Positions 58,299 through 64,000 of a stretch of DNA of 64,000 nt are shown one piece after another. The translations under genes and the position numbers were made by a program. The DNA comes from Microbacterium oxydans (lineage in GTDB: Bacteria > Actinomycetota > Actinomycetes > Actinomycetales > Microbacteriaceae). The stretch is taken from the NCBI RefSeq assembly GCF_900095745.1, contig NZ_FMIR01000015.1, positions 186,001 through 250,000 on the forward strand, read 5' to 3'. The notes below the pieces were generated by a model. It was given only the letters and a program-made list of their open reading frames with translations. It ran no database searches and was not told the origin of the DNA. The stretch's first letter is position 1; each line of letters starts with the position of its first letter.

Positions 58299-59962
58299 GG
58301 GGCCATCACCCGGGCGGCCGCACGGGCCTCCCGCCGCAGCGCCTGCTTGTCGGGATCGGGAACCGGCACCGAGGCCAGCAGCCGTCGGCTGTACGGATGC
58401 TGCGGCGCCAGGAGCACGTCGTCGGCGGAGCCCGTCTCGACGATCTCGCCCTTGAGCATCACGGCCACCCGGTCGGAGATCTCGTGCACCACGGCGAGGT
58501 CGTGGCTGATGAAGAGGCACGCGAAGTGCATCTTCTCCTGCAGGGTGCGCAGCACCTCGAGCACCGCGGCCTGCACCGAGACGTCGAGGGCCGAGGTGGG
58601 CTCGTCGGCGATGATCAGTTCCGGCTCCAGGGCGATGGCGCGCGCGAGACCGATGCGCTGACGCTGCCCTCCGGAGAGCTCGTGCGGGTAGCGCGAGGCG
58701 TAGTTCGTGGGCAGCTCGACGGCGTCGAGAAGCTCGGCCACGCGGGTGCGACGCGTGTTCGCCGAGGTCGGGAAGCGCCGCCGCTGCACGAGCAGGGGCT
58801 CAGCGATGGCCTCGCCGACGGTCATACGCGGGTCCAGGCTGGAACCCGGGTCCTGGAAGATCGCGCCGACGCGACCGCGCAGCGCGCGCTCCCGACGCCC
58901 GGAGACACCGCCGCGTCCGACCTTCTCGCCGAACAGGGTGATGCCGCCGCTCGACAGGGGCAGGAGCCCCAGTGCCGCGCGTCCGAGGGTCGACTTGCCC
59001 GATCCGGATTCGCCGACCAGGCCGAGGATCTCGCCCGGAGCGATGCGCAGGCTCACGCCGTCGAGCGCGAGGAACGGTCGTCCGCCGCGTCGGTAGGTGA
59101 CGCTCGCGGCATCCAGCTCGAGCACCGCGGCGGGGACCTCGGTCTCGGGCTCCCGTTCGATCACGCTCGCGAGGTCGGGCAGCGAGGGCACGGCGCTGAG
59201 CAGCTTCTTCGTGTAGTCCTCGCGCGGCGCGGTGAGCACCGTGCGGGTGTCGCCCACCTCGACCATGGTGCCGCGGAACATCACCGCGACCCGGTCGGCG
59301 ATGTCGGCGACGACGCCCATGTTGTGCGTGACGAGCAGGAACGCGGTCCCCGACTCGGCCGCGAGACCGCGGATCAGGTCGAGGATCTCGGCCTGCACGG
59401 TCACGTCGAGTGCGGTCGTCGGCTCGTCGGCGATGATCAGCTGCGGCTCGCAGGCGAGGGCGATCGCGATGACCACGCGCTGGCGCTGCCCACCGGACAG
59501 CTCGTGCGGGTAGCTCTTCGCCCGACGGGCGGGCTCGGGGATGCCCACGCGCCGGAGCATCTCGACCGCACGCTCCCAGGCCTCCGCCTTGGAGATGGTG
59601 CGGTGGTTGAGGATCGCCTCGGTGATCTGGTCGCCGATCCGCATGCTCGGGTTGAGCGCGGTCATCGGCTCCTGGAACACCATCGAGATCTCGGCGCCGC
59701 GCACGGCGTTCATCTCGGCTTCCGCGAGCGGCAGGAGCTCGCGCCCGGCGAGCCGGATCGAACCGGTGACCGTGGCCGAGCGCGGCAGCAGCTTCAGGAT
59801 GGCCATGGCGGTGACGGACTTGCCCGAACCGGACTCGCCGACCAGCGCCAGCACCTCGCCGGGTCGGACCTCGAGGTCGATGCCCTTCACGGCCTCGACC
59901 GATCCGTCTTCCGTGCGGAACGTGACCGTGAGGTCGGAGATCTCCAGCAGTGCGTCGCTCAT
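58295..59962 (-). CDS. Peptide-type ABC transporter, two ATPase domains in one chain (DppD-DppF fusion)
   Basis: 555 residues with two complete nucleotide-binding domains. Walker A GESGSGKSV is at about 42-50 and GESGSGKST at about 317-325. LSGGQRQR occurs twice, Walker B is LIIADEPTTALD and LIIADEPTSALD, and the switch His is in VTHNMGV and ISHDLAV. Each half ends with the peptide-transporter C-terminal extension (YTKKLLSAVPS, YSRRLLASVPVP). It powers the permeases at 59959 and 60834. ATG 59962 overlaps the upstream permease stop (ATGA). Confidence 0.94.
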   Translation of the reverse strand: MSDALLEISDLTVTFRTEDGSVEAVKGIDLEVRPGEVLALVGESGSGKSVTAMAILKLLPRSATVTGSIRLAGRELLPLAEAEMNAVRGAEISMVFQEPMTALNPSMRIGDQITEAILNHRTISKAEAWERAVEMLRRVGIPEPARRAKSYPHELSGGQRQRVVIAIALACEPQLIIADEPTTALDVTVQAEILDLIRGLAAESGTAFLLVTHNMGVVADIADRVAVMFRGTMVEVGDTRTVLTAPREDYTKKLLSAVPSLPDLASVIEREPETEVPAAVLELDAASVTYRRGGRPFLALDGVSLRIAPGEILGLVGESGSGKSTLGRAALGLLPLSSGGITLFGEKVGRGGVSGRRERALRGRVGAIFQDPGSSLDPRMTVGEAIAEPLLVQRRRFPTSANTRRTRVAELLDAVELPTNYASRYPHELSGGQRQRIGLARAIALEPELIIADEPTSALDVSVQAAVLEVLRTLQEKMHFACLFISHDLAVVHEISDRVAVMLKGEIVETGSADDVLLAPQHPYSRRLLASVPVPDPDKQALRREARAAARVMAP

Positions 59963-60837
59963 GCGGCACGCCCCTTCACGTCGAAGAAGTCGCGCAGGCC
60001 GTCGCCGATGCTGTTGAAGGCGCAGACGGTCAGCACGATGCAGAATCCGGCGGGGAAGATCAGCCACCAGGCGCCCGCGTACGTGTAGGTGATGCCGCTG
60101 GTGAGCATGGCGCCCCAGTCGGTCGCCGGCTTCTGCAGCCCCATTCCGAGGAACGAGATGTAGGCGACGAGGAGGATGGCGTCGGCGACCTGGAAGGTGG
60201 CGTTCACGACGATCGTGCCGACGGTGTTCGGGACGATGTGCTTGAGCACGGCGCGGGAGTGCGTACCGCCCATCGCCCGCAGGGCCAGCACGTACTCGCG
60301 CGACTTCAGCGAGATCGATTCAGCGCGCACGAGACGAGCCGGGACGAGCCAGGACACCAGGCCGATGACGCAGATCATCAGCGGCACGCTCGGGCGCAGG
60401 ATCGCCGAGAGGATCAGCAGCAGGAAGGTCGCGGGGATCGCGATGCCGGCGTCGACGACGCGCATCATCACGGTGTCGACGGCACCGCCGACGTAGCCGG
60501 CGATCGCGCCCCAGAGGGTGCCGATGACGGTGGCGAGGATGCCGGCGGCGAGGCCGATCAGGATCGAGATCTGACCGCCCATCATGAGCCGACCGAGCAC
60601 GTCGTAGCCGACGTCGTCGGTGCCGAGCGGATGGCCAGGGCTGCCCGGCGGCAGCATGGTGCTGCGCAGGTCGGTGTGGATCTGGTCCGTCGGGTGGATC
60701 AGCGGACCCAGGAAGCAGAAGAGCAGGAACAGCACGATGGTCACGATGCCGAAGACGGCGAGCTTGTTCTGCAGGAAGCGGCGCGTGCCCCGCTGACGCG
60801 GGGTCAGCGTGCGCATCACGATGGTCGTGGTGCTCAC
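59959..60837 (-). CDS. Peptide-type ABC permease (DppC/OppC-like)
   Basis: 292 residues, six helices. Family landmarks are PLGTDDVGYDVLGRLMMGGQ, the N-terminal TIVLFLLFCFLGPL helix and the EAA-type loop ESISLKSREYVLALRAMGG, ending with LLVAYISFLGMGLQKPATDWGAM. GTG 60837 overlaps the upstream permease stop (GTGA). Confidence 0.93.
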   Translation of the reverse strand: MSTTTIVMRTLTPRQRGTRRFLQNKLAVFGIVTIVLFLLFCFLGPLIHPTDQIHTDLRSTMLPPGSPGHPLGTDDVGYDVLGRLMMGGQISILIGLAAGILATVIGTLWGAIAGYVGGAVDTVMMRVVDAGIAIPATFLLLILSAILRPSVPLMICVIGLVSWLVPARLVRAESISLKSREYVLALRAMGGTHSRAVLKHIVPNTVGTIVVNATFQVADAILLVAYISFLGMGLQKPATDWGAMLTSGITYTYAGAWWLIFPAGFCIVLTVCAFNSIGDGLRDFFDVKGRAA

Positions 60838-61853
60838 GAGAGCTCCTCTCGGGTGCGCGGATCGAGCAGCGCCTGGATGATGTCGGCGAGGAGCGATCCG
60901 ATGACCGTCGCGAGCGCGATCACCAGGATGCAGCCGATCAGCACGGGGTAGTCGGAGGTCTGCGCCGAGGTCCAGAACAGCAGGCCCATGCCGGGGTAGT
61001 TGAAGAGCGACTCGACGACGATCATGCCGCCGAACATGACCGGCAGGTAGTAGCCGAGCATGGCGATCACGGGGGTCAGGGAGTTGCGCACCACGTGGCG
61101 GGTGATCACCACGGGCACCGAGGTGCCCTTCGCCCTGGCGGTGCGGACGTAGTCCTCGGAGAGGTTGTCGATCGTGGCCGAGCGCATGTACCGCGAGAAC
61201 GTCGCGATGATGCCGAGCGCCGCGGTGAGCACCGGCAGCACGAGGCCGGCCGGGTTGGCCAGCACGTCGCCGACGGTCTCGCCCTGCGGCGCCTGGGCGG
61301 GTACGAGCCGCAGCCACTGGGCGAACACGATCACGAGGATCAGGCCGAGGAAGAACGACGGCGTCGAGTAGACGATGAAGTTCCAGGTGGTCAGCGCGTA
61401 GTCCCAGGCCTTGCCGCGGCGCACGGCCTGGAAGATGCCCATCGGGATCGCGATGATCAGTGCGAAGAGCATCGAGATGAGGGCCAGGATCAGCGTCTTC
61501 GGAAGACGCTGGCCGATGGCATCCGCCACCGGTCGGTTCAGTTTGAACGAGTCGCCCAGGTCTCCCTGCACCAGCTGCAGCAGGAAGTTGAAGTACTGCT
61601 GCCACAGGGGCAGATCGAAGCCGTTCTCCTTGTTGAAGGCGTCGATCTGCTCCTGCGATGCCTGCATGCCGAGGATGCCGGCGGCCGGCCCCTGCGGCAT
61701 CGCGAGGTGGAGCAGCGCGAACACGATCAGCGTCACGATGAGGATGACGATCCCGCCCTGGCCGACCCGTCGCAACAGGTACCACCAGAACCGCGGGCCG
61801 CCGGCCCTCTCCTTCTTCTGCTGCGCGTTCTGCGCTGCTTCCACCACGCTCAT
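60834..61853 (-). CDS. Peptide-type ABC permease (DppB/OppB-like)
   Basis: 339 residues, six helices after a charged N-terminus (NAQQKKERAGG). Landmarks: LLRRVGQGGIVILIVTLIVFALLHL, QRLPKTLILALISMLFALIIAIPMG, DYVRTARAKGTSVPVVITRHVVRN (EAA loop) and the C-terminal DPRTREEL. ATG 61853, 12 nt after the binding-protein stop. Confidence 0.93.
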   Translation of the reverse strand: MSVVEAAQNAQQKKERAGGPRFWWYLLRRVGQGGIVILIVTLIVFALLHLAMPQGPAAGILGMQASQEQIDAFNKENGFDLPLWQQYFNFLLQLVQGDLGDSFKLNRPVADAIGQRLPKTLILALISMLFALIIAIPMGIFQAVRRGKAWDYALTTWNFIVYSTPSFFLGLILVIVFAQWLRLVPAQAPQGETVGDVLANPAGLVLPVLTAALGIIATFSRYMRSATIDNLSEDYVRTARAKGTSVPVVITRHVVRNSLTPVIAMLGYYLPVMFGGMIVVESLFNYPGMGLLFWTSAQTSDYPVLIGCILVIALATVIGSLLADIIQALLDPRTREELS

Positions 61854-61865
61854 GTCACCTGCTCG

Positions 61866-63674
61866 TTACTTGGTCCAGGACCAACGCTGGGGAAGGAACG
61901 ACGCACCCGGGTCCTGGTGGGCGATGTCGAGTCCGTCACGGACGACGGAGACCTGGTACACCGGGTTCGGCATCCACATGACCGGGAGGTCGGTGGCGAG
62001 GTACTCGGAGTACTTCTTCGCGATCTCGGGATCGGTCGAGAAGGCCATCGCCTGGACGAGCTCCTCGGCCTCGGGGTTGTCGTACTGTCCGGCGTTCCAC
62101 TTGGTGTCCTTCGCGAAGACGCGCTCACCGGTGGCGTACGGCGGGAAGTACCAGCTGCCCGCAGTACCGAAGAAGACGAGCTCCCACGTGCACGCGCTGC
62201 CGGTCTTGCACTCCTGCGCCTGCGTGAGGACGGTGTCGAGCGGCTTGGAGTCGATCGTCATCTTGACGCCGATCTTGCCGAGCGACGACTGGATCTCCGC
62301 CATCATGTTGTCGGTCTCCTGCGAGCCGTTCTGCGTGGTGACGACGATCTCCGCCTTGTCACCCGCGGCGATTCCCTCGCCGCACTGACCCTCGGCCGCG
62401 CCGGCTTCGGCGCACTCGAGCGTGCCGTCGGATCCCTTGACCCAGCCGTTGTCGGTGAACAGCTTCTCGGCCTTCTTCAGGTCGAACGGGTACGGGTTGT
62501 CCTTCTGCACGTCGGACAGTCCGCTGGAGTCCGCGGTCTGCGGGATGGGACCGTAGTCGGGAGTCGCGGCACCGTGCCAGACGACCTCGGAGATGGTCTC
62601 CTGGTCGATGGCGTGCTGCAGTGCCTGACGCACGTAGAGCTGCTTGTAGAAGGAGCCCTTCTCGGGGTTGGCGAAGTTGTACGGCATGTACGTGATCGAC
62701 CAGCCGGCCCACGGCTCGATGCTGTAGCCGAGGTCGGTGAACTGCTTCTCGTTTGTGAGCTGCGAGCTCGTGACGTAGCCGTAGTCGACATCACCGGAGC
62801 GCACGACGTTCATCTCGGCGTCGGCCGACGTGAACGGCAGGAACTCGACGTTGTCGATGCTCGGCTTGTCCTCGCCGGTGTACTCCTTGTTGGCGGTGAG
62901 TTCCACCAGACCCGAGTCCGACCAGCTCTTGACCGTGTACGGGCCGGCGACGGTCTTCCACAGGTCGTTGGTCGCGTAGGTCTTCATGTCCTCGGCCTCG
63001 GAGAAGAGGTAGTCGAGAACCGCGGTCGCACCGGCCTGGTCGCGGTCGTGGTCGCCGATCTCGCCGTCAGCGCTGGTCTTGTCCCAGACGTGCTGCGGCA
63101 TCGGGTAGATGAGGCTGAGCTGGTTGCCGAGGAGGAACTCCTCGTTGTAGACCTTGTCCATCGTCAGCGAGAACGTCTTGTCGTCGATGGTGGTGAACTC
63201 GGTGATGTTGTCGGGCATCAGGCCGGCGGAGTAGCCGCCGGTCTTCTCGCCGTTGAAGCGCACCAGGTTGTACCAGAACTCCACGTCGCGCGAGGTGACG
63301 GGCTCGCCGTCCGACCAGTCGAGGTCGTTCAGCGTGATCGTGATGGTCTTGCGGTCCTCGGAGAACTCGTAGGACTTGGCGGCGGAGGCCAGCTCGTCCC
63401 AGCCCATCTCGCCGTCGACGCCGTTGTACTCGAACAGGCGCGGCCACATCGTCGCCTTGATGGCGCTGTTGTGGGTGGCCATCTTGTCGGGCGACGAGAT
63501 CGGCAGGATCCAGTTGGGTCCGGTGCCGACCTGCAGGGCGAAGCTGACGGTGTCCTTCTCGCCCGAGCCGGTGTCGCCCGAGGCGCCACCCTGACAGGCG
63601 GTGAGGGCGAGCGTCGCGACGGCGAGCGCACCCAGGGGGGCGAGCAGCCGGCGGCGCAGCGACTGAGATCGCAT
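61866..63674 (-). CDS. Family 5 solute-binding lipoprotein of a peptide-type ABC importer
   Basis: 602 residues. Lipobox LTAC (Cys27) after a basic, hydrophobic leader, then an SBP_bac_5 domain: ITITLNDLDWSDGEPVTSRD, VRQALQHAIDQETISEVVWH and LDTVLTQAQECKTGSACTWE. It binds peptides or, in several actinobacterial relatives, oligosaccharides. GGAGG 6 nt before ATG 63674 fixes the start. First gene of a five-gene operon ending with the ROK kinase, which favours a sugar-containing ligand (inference). Confidence 0.93.
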   Translation of the reverse strand: MRSQSLRRRLLAPLGALAVATLALTACQGGASGDTGSGEKDTVSFALQVGTGPNWILPISSPDKMATHNSAIKATMWPRLFEYNGVDGEMGWDELASAAKSYEFSEDRKTITITLNDLDWSDGEPVTSRDVEFWYNLVRFNGEKTGGYSAGLMPDNITEFTTIDDKTFSLTMDKVYNEEFLLGNQLSLIYPMPQHVWDKTSADGEIGDHDRDQAGATAVLDYLFSEAEDMKTYATNDLWKTVAGPYTVKSWSDSGLVELTANKEYTGEDKPSIDNVEFLPFTSADAEMNVVRSGDVDYGYVTSSQLTNEKQFTDLGYSIEPWAGWSITYMPYNFANPEKGSFYKQLYVRQALQHAIDQETISEVVWHGAATPDYGPIPQTADSSGLSDVQKDNPYPFDLKKAEKLFTDNGWVKGSDGTLECAEAGAAEGQCGEGIAAGDKAEIVVTTQNGSQETDNMMAEIQSSLGKIGVKMTIDSKPLDTVLTQAQECKTGSACTWELVFFGTAGSWYFPPYATGERVFAKDTKWNAGQYDNPEAEELVQAMAFSTDPEIAKKYSEYLATDLPVMWMPNPVYQVSVVRDGLDIAHQDPGASFLPQRWSWTK

Positions 63675-63829
63675 GTAAACCTCCTTGTTCAACGCCTCGC
63701 AACCAAGGCGTTCGTCCGATTTATGACGTACTTTGAATCATGCCCGAACTAAGTCCGGGGCAGAAGTCGGTCTTGTTACGTTTAAGTAACTAACTTTCTT
63801 CGATTGCGGCGAAAAGCTGCGGAAGCGCG
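63675..63829 (-). promoter_or_regulatory. Upstream region of the ABC importer operon
   Basis: A relatively A/T-rich 155-bp region. On the minus strand CATAAAT (about 63718-63724) could be a -10. The inverted repeat GTTAC-N6-GTAAC at 63775-63790 is a candidate operator. CCCGAACT-AAGT-CCGGG near 63743 forms a small hairpin. None of these is certain. Confidence 0.3.
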
Positions 63830-64000
63830 TCAGCCGACCATCTCGGCCGCGAGATCCGGAGCCTCATCGAACGCGTCGAACGGATGCATCGGACGCTGGA
63901 TGCGGTGGTGACCGAGCCGCTCGAGGTCCTGATCCACCCCGCCAGGGGTGAGGGCGAGCGTCCAGCCGCGCATGATCGCGTACAGCTCGGGCTCGAGGTA
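63830..64000 (-). CDS. 3' end of an unidentified gene (truncated by window edge)
   Basis: On the minus strand the frame is open from the window edge to TGA at 63830-63832, giving 56 residues ending PELYAIMRGWTLALTPGG, then DLERLGHHRIQRPMHPFDAF and a short acidic tail. Third-position G/C is high, as in the flanking genes, so it is likely coding. I do not recognise the family. It is transcribed in the same direction as the ABC operon, about 155 bp upstream of it. Confidence 0.5.
   Translation of the reverse strand, partial: YLEPELYAIMRGWTLALTPGGVDQDLERLGHHRIQRPMHPFDAFDEAPDLAAEMVG

Overview
The window is high-GC chromosomal DNA from an actinobacterium, most likely a Microbacteriaceae member close to Microbacterium. 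This is inferred from the strong G/C bias at third codon positions, ATGA/GTGA-coupled operons, frequent GTG starts, likely leaderless promoters, an IdeR/DtxR-type iron box and the Actinobacteria-type gene families. I found no rRNA, tRNA, CRISPR array, insertion sequence, phage gene or replication origin. The gene order looks like core-to-flexible chromosome rather than an island.

Layout. 1-5.4 kb: end of a TetR-type regulator, an M20 amidohydrolase, a secreted S11 D,D-carboxypeptidase, a small alarmone synthetase and a VanZ-RDD fusion membrane protein. 5.4-13.3 kb: a KimA-like potassium/APC permease, a MocR-type regulator divergent from an EamA exporter and a PaiB-like protein, a small unknown protein, an alpha/beta hydrolase and an ArsB/NhaD-type permease. 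13.4-21.3 kb: a complete kdp potassium-uptake locus (small ORF-kdpF-A-B-C-D-E). 21.3-23.7 kb: a TspO-like protein and a TetR repressor facing a haloperoxidase-like hydrolase with two operators. 23.8-32.8 kb: an eight-gene iron-siderophore operon with two full ABC importers and a siderophore reductase, behind tandem DtxR-type boxes. 32.8-40.2 kb: a cold-shock protein, a large LuxR/STAND regulator and assorted membrane or small proteins. 40.4-42.1 kb: a Roadblock-GTPase-Roadblock module. 42.1-45.4 kb: deoD and a DUF3516 helicase. 45.5-51.5 kb: a VOC protein, then a Van-like set (M15 peptidase, alanine racemase, D-Ala ligase and acyltransferase-3, all overlapping) divergent from an OmpR/HK two-component pair. 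51.6-57.1 kb: azoreductase with its HxlR regulator, an NB-ARC/TPR STAND ATPase and a zinc-ribbon SDR. 57.3-63.7 kb: a ROK kinase fused by translational coupling to a peptide-type ABC importer.

Three signals stand out beyond gene content. (1) The kimA-like gene and the kdp locus share the same upstream word pattern (GTAGGG-N3-CCGTGAGGATCG plus an upstream CCGTGAG-N2-ACCCG). In both cases the pattern lies 35 bp before a -10-like hexamer that is followed 7-8 nt later by a GTG start, which predicts one potassium regulon, probably KdpE-controlled. (2) Six intergenic elements with different core words share one geometry: two direct copies exactly 19 bp apart, then inverted copies placed symmetrically about a common centre. 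All lie at gene 3' ends. (3) The Roadblock-GTPase-Roadblock trio and the VanY-Alr-Ddl-acyltransferase/VanRS-like block are compact systems whose specific roles are not evident from homology alone.
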